DNA of 64,000 bases from Platanthera guangdongensis (lineage: Eukaryota > Streptophyta > Magnoliopsida > Asparagales > Orchidaceae): the NCBI GenBank assembly GCA_039583875.1, contig CM077159.1, positions 99,189,707-99,253,706 on the forward strand, written 5' to 3'. Under the pieces are notes generated by a model that was not told where the DNA came from, searched no databases, and worked only from the letters and a program-made list of their open reading frames with translations. Below, piece after piece: positions 1 through 11,225 of the stretch. Positions within the stretch are counted from its first letter, which is position 1. Each line of letters opens with the position of its first letter. The position numbers were made by a program, and so were the translations under genes.

Positions 1-1875
1 TCCCCCCTACCCTTTATAGTTATCAAGATTAATATTCTCATATATTTCCATACTTTCAGAGTATCTGACAACAAAGGAAATAGGTTATGTGGTGCTTTCA
101 GCTAAGATAGTAGGCAGTGACATTGCTTCGTCTATGGTGGGTAGTCAGGTGGGCAGAATAGGAGGCATCGAGGAACCTAGGGTTGAAAGAAGAAACTGAT
201 GTGATTTGAAAGAAGAAGAGAAATAGTCAGTGTTGGGAGACAAGTGATGTTCAGCCAAAATATAGCTACCATCTCGAACAAGACAGAATAAACAGACAAG
301 GCGTTCTTATTCAGTATGTGTGGACTCCCTTGGCGAATTTGCATAACTTGATCTTCAGCCATTCCCCGCGTAAGCACCCTGGACGTGTTTTCCTGATCTC
401 TTTCTTTGTTGTAATGGCTCTCTTACCTTAGGAAACTTGCATGTTTCTCCTGTAATCAGACAATTTTATCTTGAGTCTGCCCTCGTGAGTAACACCTCAC
501 TAGTATAAATAGAGGTGATTGATACTATAGCAGGAATCGAGAAATCCCGCCAAGCTGGCGAGCTCGATTTTTGTCCTAGATAGAGCCCGCGAACTCTGTC
601 TCTTTTGTAGCATTTATGGACTCCATAATGTAACTGTAAATTAATTAATAAAATCACGCACAAATGTCTCTTTTGTAGCATTTATGGACTCCATAATGTA
701 ACTGTGAATTAATTAATAAAATCACGCACAAATTAAGGTTAGTGTTGTGTGATACCTGACAACGCCGTCTTCGACACCTCTTCATCTCTCGTCTTAACGT
801 TCGTAACCCGAAGTATTCTTCCATCCACAATATCTCCTCTCTTGTTTTCTTTGTGTGGATCCGATGCATTTCTAGACACAAGTAAATGCAGAGGAACTTC
901 GATGAGATGCGTTGACCAGAGATAGGCACTACAACAATGTTAAATGGGGACGACAAAAAATGGCATCTACGGGGCTGCAGGTTGGGAATTCAATTGTTGT
1001 GGATCATCGATCAATAAGGAGAGAAAGCGTGCATGTGATCTGTTCTACATTTGTTGTAATGGTTTCCTTTGATGCAAGGGGTGTTCATGGTCGACGATAG
1101 TAAAACAGGTGAGACTGAGTGATTTGGACTACGTTCATGGCAAGGACAAGTTCAACAAATTGCACATAGGATGGAAGTGGCATGAATGTGTCAACTAGAA
1201 GAACATTGTGATTTCATCATCTGGAATCAACTAGCAGTGAGCTTGGACTAAGTGATAGACAACCTATTTGGATAAAGGGATTGAGTGCCTCGTATACATG
1301 TTATAATTCAAAGATCATAAATACATAGTGAAGCCTTGTTGCAGCTGTCGGAGTCAGGAGTTCAAGAGGACTTCAAACCCTAGCTAAGTTTAGGAGAAAA
1401 CTAAAGAGGGGGAAATGGAATGAGGACATTCTTGCTTAGCATTACCATAACACTAGGAGGCTTTAAATAGAGTTGCATGAACGACATTTTGCGAAGAAAT
1501 TCTGGCAATTGGACAATTACAAAATAGTCAAAACTGATAAAGACGTTTGAAATGATCCTAAATTACCTTTAAATACAAAATAAAGTCTAATTAGACACAT
1601 GGTATGACTCCGAATATAGACCATAGCAACACCGCATACCTGAGGCATGGAGTTCATCGATATGAGGCATGGAGTTCATAGATGATTCTCGATATTTTGA
1701 GGGTGACATTTGACAACATCTTCTAGTCATATATTAACATATTACTAAGGATTTATCTTCAGGGATGAGATTCTCGCACCACGGAAATCAAAGGTAAATG
1801 GGACTGAAAATGATTTTTTTTTTCATTAACGCAATTTACATATTTTTTTGTTTATCCATTAGATTATGTATAACC
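1..1875. other. Gene-free stretch at window start
   Basis: No open frame here resembles a known protein. A TATAAATA with promoter-like surroundings is visible near 505 on the plus strand, which could belong to an LTR or promoter remnant. A 68-bp tandem duplication follows and is listed separately. The rest is AT-rich with nothing I can classify. Confidence 0.4.
597..732. repeat. 68-bp tandem duplication (2 copies)
   Basis: The unit starting TGTCTCTTTTGTAGC and ending near CACGCACAAA occurs at 597-664 and again at 665-732. I see one clear difference between the copies (an A/G change about 40 bases into the unit). The near-identity points to a recent local duplication. No function is evident. 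Confidence 0.9.
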
Positions 1876-1883
1876 TTTTCAAT

Positions 1884-3092
1884 GGGAATTCTTAAAGGTA
1901 CCGCAGTTTTGGCTTGTCGCACTGCACTTTCAGATATTTTGTTAAAGGGACTCAAAATTGTTAATTGCACCGCAAAAGTGTGAAAGGCTCCGCAGTTGAT
2001 TTTCGATAATAAAAGGAAATCATAGAATTACAAAAAACATTCAGTAAAAATGCAAAATATTGTAAAAAAGTCATTAGTTTTGTCCACCTAGGATTGTCAT
2101 GCTTTTCATATTCCTATAAAAATTAAAACAAATTAAAATCAACATAAAAGTAAAAAATGTAATTTTGAAAATGAAATAACACAAAGTAATGATTGCTCGC
2201 CATTATCAAAAATCTTCTAAACAGACAATTGAATTGCTCTTTATGTTTGTCGGAGGAAGTGTAATCCGTGACATATACAGATGCCCATGTTTGTGCCAAT
2301 TCCTCGTGAAAACTTCTCCATGGTGAGAAAAATGGTGGCAATGAACAATTGTCACTTAGAATTAGCAAAATAAAATTATTCTCATTTATGAATACAAGGG
2401 TAATTTGTTTAAGCATTGCCAGAGCCATAAAATGTAGTGTAAGAAGTGTTAAACACTCCTCAATTGAATGCTCAACTACAATAACATAATAGAAAGATGC
2501 AATGACAAGTCAATTTTTCAAAACTGATCTCAAGAAAAAAAAATTTTAATTGGCTATGCCCACTTTCCACCCAGTTTGCAGCAAAACTACCCAAGTGCAG
2601 GAATGTATCATACAAAACAACCTTCAACAAATCTAATCCCTATATTAAACTAAAATGGAGTCCAAAAAATTTTACTTTAGGGTTCCAATGTGAATGACTG
2701 AGAACTAGTAAAACAATCTTCAACAATAGCTTCCAATCCACCGGCAATAGAGAAAACTTTAGATCAAACAAAAATGAAAAAACCTTAAGTCAAGTGGCGG
2801 TTTAAAAAGGAAAACATAGGTCAAATGGAGAGGAAGAATCTTACCTAAAGCGGAGGAGTCAAAGTAGAGGACCGTTAGCGGCGTAAACGACGTCGAGGAA
2901 GAAGATCGTTGGGGCGTCGACGGCGTCGAAGAACGTAGGAATCGCGAAACCGTCGGTTCACAGGACTGGGAGAAGCGGAGGCGATGTGAGTAATATGGTG
3001 TGAACAGGTTATTTAGGAGGAGTTATTTTAGGACTCAATTAAACAAAATTGAGTTGTGAATAGCCATTGTATGGGTGCCTTTAACAATTCCC
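1884..3092. mobile_element. Non-autonomous TIR DNA transposon with 8-bp TSD
   Basis: The left end reads GGGAATTCTTAAAGGTACC and the reverse complement of the right end reads GGGAATTGTTAAAGGCACC: a 19-bp terminal inverted repeat with two mismatches. The flanks carry a perfect 8-bp direct repeat, TTTTCAAT, at 1876-1883 and 3093-3100 (9 bp if one end base is counted as target). The 1.2 kb interior has no transposase frame. A 9-bp duplication would suit Mutator-like elements and 8 bp would suit hAT; the GGG-starting TIR fits Mutator-like better. Near 2860-3000 the minus strand has a GC-richer stretch ending in a TTTAG/GTAAGA donor-like site, possibly a captured exon. Confidence 0.7.
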
Positions 3093-3100
3093 TTTTCAAT

Positions 3101-4771
3101 ATGTTAAAGGTAGAGTGGTGTATACTGAAAGATGTTACTTCCCCGAGTCACATCTTCACGCAAATTAGATAGGGTATTGATTATTGGAGTACAGTATGGT
3201 CAATAGAGAAATTTCCATAACCGTGTTCTACTCATTTGTACTTATGTGGGTTCATTCCTTTTCCTTGGATTACCTTCCTATCCTCTGCTATTTCCACTTA
3301 GTGAATAGGAGTTCATCCCTTAATTTATTTGGTTTGAGATCATGGTTTCGTGGGTTCTAGAGTAGGTGGCTCACAAGAAAAGGTTGGGGGCTGTCATTTT
3401 GGACCTTTTTTGGGAGGTTCAATTTGGAATTCAAGTACCTCTTCCATTTTTTCCAGTGCTTACCGCTTATTTTTTTATCAAGGGTACTTCTCCATACTAC
3501 TTGTATCATAGATTTTGTTACTGCTGTGAAGTGTTGGTTTGATTGATGTATGTGTGGTTTCCTGAGGCTGTTTGAGTAATGTCTTGGCGCTGATTTCAGA
3601 GAATTTACTTGAGTATTTGGTTTCCATTGAAATTTTAGAGTGTTTCATTATTTCAGATTTTTCGGCCAAATTAAGCCTTCTATAACCGAAGCATCCATAT
3701 GAAAAGTAGATAGTATATTTGAGGTTAATATTCTACATCAATGCTAATCCACTACTGTTGTGTTATTGATTAAGGGGCATCTGATTATGTTATGAATAGT
3801 ATTTATCATTTTGATTGATTTACTCATTAATCAGTTTTGTAATTGTTAATCTATATCCTTTAATTGTTCTCCAAAGTGACAATGGCATCTAGGATCACAT
3901 ACAAAGGCATCTAGCTTACATAACAAATGAATGATAAATCTAGCAAGGAAAGAAAAGTAAAAAAAAACATGGCTGACAGCTGACCTCACACCACAAATAG
4001 AATGCAATTTTTCTACTACAAAGACCAGGATAGATATTGTACTACTAAGGCCTCATTAAGTAAATTAAAATTTGAAAGCATGTTATGCACAACACTGGAA
4101 TTAGCTAAGCCAACTATTTAGTTAGATGCAATTAGGCATTGCACTAAATCAAACTGAATAAACCTCCTCAAAAATCGTGATTTCATTCATACATAGAATG
4201 AGTAAACTCAAGATCACTATTTTTCAAAAACATAATTCCCATCTACAAATAACTAAATGAGACAAAGATGCATTATGTTAGGTATTTTCTAGATAGTACT
4301 AAACTGTATCAAGGAAGGCATAAAAAGAACCAGAAAATAATGCAAGAAACTTAGAGAAGTGAATCAAGTCGAGTTGCCAAAGGTATAGTGTTGCTCTACC
4401 TTGACCAGAAGATTACAATAGGCACCAGAATCAGAAATGGAACCTAAAAGGTATCCCTGCAGCATACATATATAAGTAATTTCAGAAGACAGCTACCACG
4501 CACTGATATTGAGTAGTTAATAAAGGTTTACATGACACCAACTACTTGGGCTTGTAAATGGCAAATCTCCAATTGCTGAACAGATAAATAATAATAGCCG
4601 GTGATTTAACACGTGCCAAATACTGGTAGTTGCATTAACCATCAGGCAAAAAGTATAACTGCATTAACCATCAGACAAAAAGTATGCCTGTCAATTTCCA
4701 GATTCAAAAGTGGACACTGGCTAACTCAAAAAAACTAGGGATCTTCTTCTTACTCTAATCTTGCATGGCAC
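3101..4771. other. Intergenic region 3' of the DnaJ gene
   Basis: AT-rich sequence with only short shadow frames. The right end must contain the 3' UTR of the minus-strand DnaJ gene, whose stop codon lies at 4772-4774. I see no other gene and no recognisable transposon end. Confidence 0.5.
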
Positions 4772-7700
4772 TCAGAAGTCCTGAGTCAATAAGATCTTTG
4801 GGACTGAGTCAGGATCGAGTTCCCAGTAGCCCGTTAGCTGACTGGACTCTTGGTGTGTTAATTTAAATGCAGGTATTCTATGAGAGAATTTCAAGCATTC
4901 ATCTTGGGATATATCAAAGGTTTCTAAATGTCCTGTTTCAGACATAAAAACACAATTATAATTCTTGAACTTAGTCAAGGGCATTGCCTTTATCACATAT
5001 TTTTCCCGCTGAATGATCTCTACCACAATGAAATCAGCAAGTTCTCTTATATCTTTTGACGTCCACTGAAGACTCCAGTTCTTGAATACCGCCCAAATCT
5101 CACCAGGGTTCGGATATATCTCATACAAATCATTTTTCTTGATAGGTTTTGCACAAACCATATGAGAGAATGGACTGGTTGAATTATAATGGCCATTGCC
5201 CCCCAAAACTTTGAATCTTCCACAGCCAAAATCCAGACCATTCGCTGACCACAATTTCTGCTTTTCTGTCATGGGCTGGAATTCTAGCCACTTAATAATG
5301 ATGAGCCCACTCTCTTCCCATTGAACTTTCTTTATCAGAGCATAATACTTAGGAAGTTCATCTATTTCACTATAAAGAGACCAAACCTGACCTTGTGCAA
5401 ACTTCTCCTCTGACCTCGCATCATGAAAGTTGCAGAATTGGGACGTTGCATGCTCTTCTTCACTAGAACTAGAATTTTCATCATTTTTTTCATTACTTTC
5501 TGCACCTAAGTTACTAGGATCGCATTTGCTATGTGTTATAGTTTCACCTCGTCTACTTTCAGTATTATAAGGCATCTCCGAAGTTACATGCTGAAATTCT
5601 TTTGCTTGATCTGATTTATTGAGTAAAACATCTAAATTACCACCAATTCCGCCTCTGATCACTCCGCTACCAGTTTCAAAGACATTCTCGCTTTGCCTTG
5701 AAATCTTATTATTAGCTGCACTACCTGCAAGTTTGTCTTTGACAGTCGTAGGATCACCGTACTTATTCAAAACTTCAGTAGTATCATCAGCACTAACTGT
5801 GTTTACTATCTTGACTATACTATCAGGTAAAGCAGCTGGATCAAGCTCAAAGGAATATCTAGGAATTCCTTCTCTTTCCTCACAAATTTTATAATAAGGA
5901 ATGCAGTGGGAAAATTTAAGCAATTGCCCAGATGGTATCGTTGTGATTGCCTTATTAAGCGACTTTGTAAACAGGTATAAAAATCCTTTGATCTTGACCA
6001 GATGACTAACAGAAACATCCTTGCCGTATGCAAAATCTGAAACAACTTCAACAAACTCATACACATATTTATTGGGTATCTCCACAGAAGAACTCCATCC
6101 TATATCCCACTCTTTGAAAATTGCCCAAACCTCACCTTTCTTTGGGTAGATATTATATGTATTTCCAGGAATTTTTTCACATGAAATAACATGAGAGAAC
6201 ATTTGTTGATTTTTTGTGATGCGGGTCTCTCCGAGTGTGAAATTACCGCAGGCAATCGGCAGTCCAGCTTTGACCCAGACTCTCTCAGCAGTACTTACGG
6301 GAACACTTTCTAACCATCTGTACTGCAACTTGAAGCTAGTAAGAAAAACTTTCTGAATCAGAGCATAAAATCGAGGCATGCCATCAGCATTATCATAAAC
6401 TGCCCATATCTGATCAACAGAAAATTTACTTCGATCTCTATCTATGTCAAAGTCATATAATTCTGGATCAGGGAAAGAGTAGGAAGAGCCAGCTTGTAGA
6501 TTTCTTGTTCTTGAATCAATAGAAGAATTTGCATTAGCACTTGATGTGTCTTGTTTTTCGTCTTTTTTACCAACTGCTTCCTTGGATTTGGCAATCATCC
6601 CTTTCCCTTGATCATCCTCTCTTCGTAAATTCTTTTCATAAGGATCATCCCCTGTCTGCTCTCCATTAACCTTGTCTTCCGAAATAGAAGTCTCGCTAAT
6701 TTGCCTCTTCACACCATTGATTACTACTTCAGGAGATGAAGCGTCCTGATTCTTGGAGCCAAACTTTCTTAACCTTTTCAGGGGACGAACAAAATCATCA
6801 TCGTCTTCACTCTCATTCTCTTCATAAGTAACATTCATTTTGGACCGGTTTGATCTTCGTGGATACCTGCTGCTTGTGGGACTACCTTTAACAACTGTTG
6901 GATCCACCTCTGAAATACTGTCGGTGTCGCTGGAGTCACTTTCAGCAGAATCACTTTCAGCAGAATCACTTTCAGCAGAATCTGAATCACTAGAATTTAC
7001 TACAACCCGCCTGCTTCGCATTCGGCGTACATAACCAGATGAGCACTTCACTGATTGTTCTTTATTGTGTTTAGTGCTTCCATCCCCACAAGACTCACCA
7101 ACCCTTTCGTCCTTGCTTCTAGAGCTATATCCATTGTTAGCAGCAGGTATAGGTTTTGAAGATTGTGATGCATCAGTTTGGCTCTTATAATTACAAGAGT
7201 GCTGAGCTGAAATTACTGTGTCATTGATTCCAGTGCGGCTCCAATTGAACCCAGAACTAGGAAGTGGAATATGTTGAGGACTCACCTCGGATGCAGAAAA
7301 TTTCCTGAAGCAGTTCTTACATTCAACTTCTTTATTTAACCATGAATGAGAATACTGGAATCTATTTCTACAGAAACCGCACATTGTCCAGAAACGTTGG
7401 GAAGAAAAGAATGTGGTTGAAGGCTGCTGCACCTGCTGTTTTAGTCCAGTAAATTGATTTTTTGGAACATTGAATGTAGCAGCAGTATACTTATTGGCAT
7501 TTCCAACATTCTGAGAGGGCTTCCATGAAGACGCGGTCCTGATCTGATCTCTTCTTCTGACATCATAATTTTGGCGACTTGAGTGATCAGACAGTAATTT
7601 ATATGCTTCGCCGACCAGCTTAAATGCTGCTTCGGCACCTGTAAATTTGTTCTTGTCAGGATGAAGAAGAAGAGCAAATTTGCGGTACTGCTTCCTGATC

Positions 7701-7942
7701 AATGATTCGTCGGCCGACAGATCAACCTGAAGAATTCCATAATGGTCTGTCTGACCATTAACCAAAGTTCCAGCAGAGCAATGCACTTCACAAACAGTAA
7801 GCATATGAGATGCATTCTCAATATCTGGGAAGATATTCAGAGCTTTAAGTAGAAGTTTTTTGGCACCAACAAAATCCCTGCTCTGCATCTTCACTTCAGC
7901 AATGTCCCTTGCTCTGGTTGCCTCTTCTTTATTGCAGTCCAT
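4772..7942 (-). CDS. J-domain (DnaJ/Hsp40-like) protein with two DUF3444 modules
   Basis: A single uninterrupted frame of 1056 codons. The N-terminal 64 residues form the helical region usual in this plant family. The J domain follows at about residues 66-128, with the HPD tripeptide at 94-96 that stimulates Hsp70 ATPase. A zinc-ribbon-like pair of CxxC motifs sits at Cys188/191 and Cys208/211. Next comes a long charged, serine-rich linker containing three SAESD repeats (around residues 318-340) and lysine/arginine patches that could act as nuclear signals. DUF3444 occurs twice, roughly residues 505-705 and 845-1050; each starts with an F-x-x-x-QIWAVYD / QVWSLYS-type motif and ends at an F-S-H-x-IP motif followed by an ELDP motif. 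This is the known architecture of a plant family of large co-chaperones of uncertain client. The start is chosen as the first ATG of the J-domain frame. The frame is intact, unlike every other long frame in the window, so it is probably a functional host gene. Confidence 0.95.
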   Translation of the reverse strand: MDCNKEEATRARDIAEVKMQSRDFVGAKKLLLKALNIFPDIENASHMLTVCEVHCSAGTLVNGQTDHYGILQVDLSADESLIRKQYRKFALLLHPDKNKFTGAEAAFKLVGEAYKLLSDHSSRQNYDVRRRDQIRTASSWKPSQNVGNANKYTAATFNVPKNQFTGLKQQVQQPSTTFFSSQRFWTMCGFCRNRFQYSHSWLNKEVECKNCFRKFSASEVSPQHIPLPSSGFNWSRTGINDTVISAQHSCNYKSQTDASQSSKPIPAANNGYSSRSKDERVGESCGDGSTKHNKEQSVKCSSGYVRRMRSRRVVVNSSDSDSAESDSAESDSAESDSSDTDSISEVDPTVVKGSPTSSRYPRRSNRSKMNVTYEENESEDDDDFVRPLKRLRKFGSKNQDASSPEVVINGVKRQISETSISEDKVNGEQTGDDPYEKNLRREDDQGKGMIAKSKEAVGKKDEKQDTSSANANSSIDSRTRNLQAGSSYSFPDPELYDFDIDRDRSKFSVDQIWAVYDNADGMPRFYALIQKVFLTSFKLQYRWLESVPVSTAERVWVKAGLPIACGNFTLGETRITKNQQMFSHVISCEKIPGNTYNIYPKKGEVWAIFKEWDIGWSSSVEIPNKYVYEFVEVVSDFAYGKDVSVSHLVKIKGFLYLFTKSLNKAITTIPSGQLLKFSHCIPYYKICEEREGIPRYSFELDPAALPDSIVKIVNTVSADDTTEVLNKYGDPTTVKDKLAGSAANNKISRQSENVFETGSGVIRGGIGGNLDVLLNKSDQAKEFQHVTSEMPYNTESRRGETITHSKCDPSNLGAESNEKNDENSSSSEEEHATSQFCNFHDARSEEKFAQGQVWSLYSEIDELPKYYALIKKVQWEESGLIIIKWLEFQPMTEKQKLWSANGLDFGCGRFKVLGGNGHYNSTSPFSHMVCAKPIKKNDLYEIYPNPGEIWAVFKNWSLQWTSKDIRELADFIVVEIIQREKYVIKAMPLTKFKNYNCVFMSETGHLETFDISQDECLKFSHRIPAFKLTHQESSQLTGYWELDPDSVPKILLTQDF
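6930..6985 (-). repeat. 15-bp coding minisatellite (SAESD repeats)
   Basis: Within the DnaJ gene the plus strand shows the 15-bp unit TCACTTTCAGCAGAA repeated about three times, giving tandem Ser-Ala-Glu-Ser-Asp pentapeptides in an acidic linker. The unit is a multiple of three, so copy-number change keeps the frame. The region is likely disordered and length-variable between alleles. Confidence 0.85.
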
Positions 7943-8390
7943 TTTGCTATATACACAGAAATCCGCTGACGTAAAAGATGCACTTCAGAGGATAAACCAC
8001 AAATACGATTTCAGACTACAAGCTTGTAATTAATAGATCTTAACCAGTTTCTGAGGAACACGGAACCTGCGTCTGAGTATTCAGGAAAGTTATGAGAATC
8101 GCATATGAAAAGTATTATTAAGGTGAACTATGCAATATGAACTATCAATATTCTCTAAGTATGCAAAAATGGAATAAAGAACCAAAAGATGAAATTAAAC
8201 ATTTGTAGAACATATGTAATTTACAACATAAATAAGCAATCATAACCCTAACTTCCTGGCACATATTTGGCTCACTTAATGACTCAAAGGATGACGCAGT
8301 AATCAAGCTTAACATACAGCAAATTATTTAAAATTGTTTAAAAAAATGATACGGAACGGCGACGTAGACCCGCGGCAGAGGATGAGTTTT
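7943..8390 (-). promoter_or_regulatory. 5' flank / probable 5' UTR of the DnaJ gene
   Basis: On the minus strand the sequence just before the ATG reads TTTCTGTGTATATAG/CAAAATGG, which resembles a 3' splice site four bases upstream of the start codon. An intron in the 5' UTR is therefore possible. The transcription start and TATA box cannot be fixed from sequence alone. Confidence 0.3.
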
Positions 8391-10103
8391 GGGTCCCTTC
8401 GGGGGCAGTTGGCTATTTGTCATATTTAGCACCTATGGATCAACGATCATACTCCGCAAATGTATCTGTATTTTCGTTTAATTGCATTTTCATATATTAT
8501 ATTATATTTTCAGTCTTTATTTAATGTAATCGGATCACTTACATAATGTTACATCATGGATGTTGATGTAAGGGATGCCCTAATATGGTATTATTATAAA
8601 TAAGAGAGGGGTCTGCCATCCGGATTGCAGATTTTGGAGAAGAAGAATTCCAGGAATCCGGCGATCCACTCGCGGCGAGGACTCTGTGAGGCCCTGGGTG
8701 ACGACTCCTAGGTTTGTTTTTGTATCCCTTTGGATCCTCCTCTTGCCACTGCCCTTTGTCTATCTCAAAATCCAGCACAAAGCCATCAACCAGCCCATTG
8801 AAAACCCTCCATTTTTCTCCCAGGGAACCCACGCAACAGACCAAAACCCTTCTGTTTTCCCCCTTTTGATATCCTTGCATCAGCCCCCACAGAAAACCTC
8901 TGCCAATTTTCTACATCCCATGTTCCGGCCCTCCACAAAACCCACAAATTTCCACCAGGAAGCCCATGCCCAACCCCTCTAAACCAGTGCGTGAATCCAG
9001 TCCTAAAACCTCTAAGAAAAGGCCCTCCCAGAAAGCAGTCTGCCCTACCTTTTCCAGTAAAACTCCAACCAATCCCCTCCGATTCACATCCTGTTAAAGC
9101 CCTGCAGTCCAGATAGCTTCCAGATCAGCCTTCCCCATCATACGAGTCATGATTCCAGCCACCTACACGCCTTGGAACACTGAATCTCTATGACTGCATC
9201 ACACATTACTTCGTGAGTGTATCTGATGCGGCACAGGCATCACACCTACCCGCCAACCTGGAGTCCCACCAGGGGGGCCACCATGGCGTCGCACCAAGGC
9301 TCGATCCCTCGACCTCCTTGATAAAGAGTCTTCAGGCAGACTCTCATCACCATGACGGCTTTATCTTGTGTTATGAAGTTTTGTTCTTCAATATTACGAT
9401 ACGATATTGTAAACATATGCTTGTTTGGATCTATTGATCATATCATTTGTTCTATGATAGCTTGTGATTGCAGGAGACATTCGTCGCGCATTCTAGCTTA
9501 GGCCCTCCGCGTGGAGGAAATCCAAAGCCCATTTTCTTAAAGAAAAAACTTTTTTGCTTAAAACATCTATGCATGTGATTTAATCATTTATTCTTAAGTC
9601 TTGAATTTGTCGTCGGGTCTTGCATCTTACATACAGTAGTTTAGTGTTGTGGAGTTGTTTCTCCGACACTTCACCAAGGGTTGCATGTCAGTCGTACACC
9701 CACATATCCTACCCGTTATTAGACGGTGTTTAGGTTCATTGTATTCATTGCAAGAATACTTGCATTAAGTATAGAGTTAGGGCATCGCTTATCCGTCACC
9801 TTTAGATTCATTTTGCGTCAAAAGATAGTTAAAAATGCATCACCTCATAATAGATATTAAGCAACTCTACGTACAAAGAAAATTTCACATGTAATTACAA
9901 ATGAACTAGGGATAAATAAATCGCAATAAAAAAAGAAGAGATAAATGCTCTTACATAGTACAACGATGAAATCAAGTTCCAGGAAATTAATTCTCCAAAT
10001 GAAGAAACCTATCTAATAAAAGTGCACACTTCCACAATGCAATTAAGCAGGTATACAATCTACAATAATCAGTTCCAATCACAATATGTTGCCACCAAGT
10101 ATC
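8391..10103. other. Unclassified, probably transposon-derived intergenic DNA
   Basis: A promoter-like TATTATAAATAAG at about 8591 is followed by a C-rich, proline-coding stretch (8700-9180) broken in all frames, then by AT-rich sequence. The look is that of a decayed retroelement (LTR-like start near TGTTGATGTAAGG at about 8559), but I found no second LTR, PBS or coding domain. No gene can be supported. Confidence 0.3.
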
Positions 10104-11082
10104 TGTAAAACCCCTACTAGTTTAACATCAATTCAAAATCCCAGTCGGCACTTGTGATATGAAGCAAACTAAAAAACGATAAATAAATTGATACATAGCA
10201 AGAAATATCTAGAGTGCATAATGGAAAATTTTAAAACTAGAGTTAAGGTTAAAGAAATGCCTCAAATTCTGATTCACAAAGTCAATTGGAAATGATATGA
10301 GCGAATAGTGTGAAATACTGAAACTTAAAAGAGTAATACATTTGAGTTCATAAATAGTTGATACAACAATTGAACGGAAAAACAAAATGAATGTAGAAAT
10401 TCTCGAAAGCTTATCCTAGGCGATTCTCCCGACTTGTGACCCCTGAAAAGAAATGTCTAAAGGCAGGGTCAGCACAACTGGTGAGTAAGAACATTGTCCC
10501 TCTTAGTGACACTAAAATGGCTTAAATAAAATATGTGTGCATGCTTTTAAAATATATATTATGGTTCTATGCATGCTTTTTTTATAAAAGTACTCTTGAA
10601 CATAAATGTATTTTTTATTACTTATACTAAATTTTTCTCCAATTTCGAAGTCATTAAAATATAGTGATTCTAAGTTCTGGTCTGTATTTGAAATTGAGAT
10701 GTCTTATATCATCTTTCTTCTTATTTTTAGTGAAATAAATTCGTATGCACAATCTAGTGATTTGAGTCCCCAATGACGAACGTAGGTGCTCTAGTGTGTC
10801 TCAGTCACAAATACGAATACACATTTAATAATTATTATATAAGGTGTCGACTACCCAATATGAGGCTTATATGGTCTGTTGTAACATCTGTTTACTGATA
10901 CAAAATATAATTCAATTGTAGGGTAAGATTCCGAGCGAATCTGATCGTAGCAGCATCTCGGCGATATACGTTTTTTAGTAGGGTTAAATTTTGTACATTA
11001 ATTGTTGGTTTTGCGGTAATCGTTGAATAGGTGTTCGACGCAGGTAGAATTTTTTTTTTGGGTTTAGCGCGAGGGCGTTACA
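10104..11082 (-). mobile_element. Gypsy LTR fragment, copy D (minus)
   Basis: Read on the minus strand it starts TGTAACGCCCTCGCGC at 11082 and ends GTTTTACA at 10104, giving TGTAAC...TTACA termini typical of plant Gypsy LTRs. It aligns by eye with the plus-strand LTR ending at 22200: both share a GTGACACTAGA-like block, an internal TTTTAGTGTCACTA block, a CGCCTAGGAT block and a TAGTTTAACA end. Neither flank has a PBS, a PPT or a matching target duplication, so this is a solo or recombined LTR. Confidence 0.6.
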
Positions 11083-11112
11083 CATAAATTTTCTAGTATT
11101 AGTAAAGTTAGC

Positions 11113-11225
11113 TGTTGAACCGGGTGAAAAATGACGGGATGATTTGCTATTAAAAGAAACCCTCTATATATAGAGGTGAATACAATGCATAATTAAAAAC
11201 ATAAAACATAAAGTATAATCTAACA
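11113..11225 (-). repeat. 3' LTR (about 113 bp) of the minus-strand Copia element
   Basis: On the minus strand the LTR starts TGTTAGATTATAC right after a polypurine tract (GAGGGGGAG, plus-strand 11226-11234) and ends CAACA at 11113. It holds a TATA-like CTATATATAGAGG. A very short LTR is compatible with small Copia lineages such as Ale. The candidate target duplication next to it is TTAGC (plus strand, 11108-11112). Confidence 0.65.

Noticed and set aside
8686..8982. 98-codon frame with a hydrophobic, signal-peptide-like start
   Set aside because: Short, proline-rich, no recognisable family, interrupted right after, and located in repeat-like DNA.
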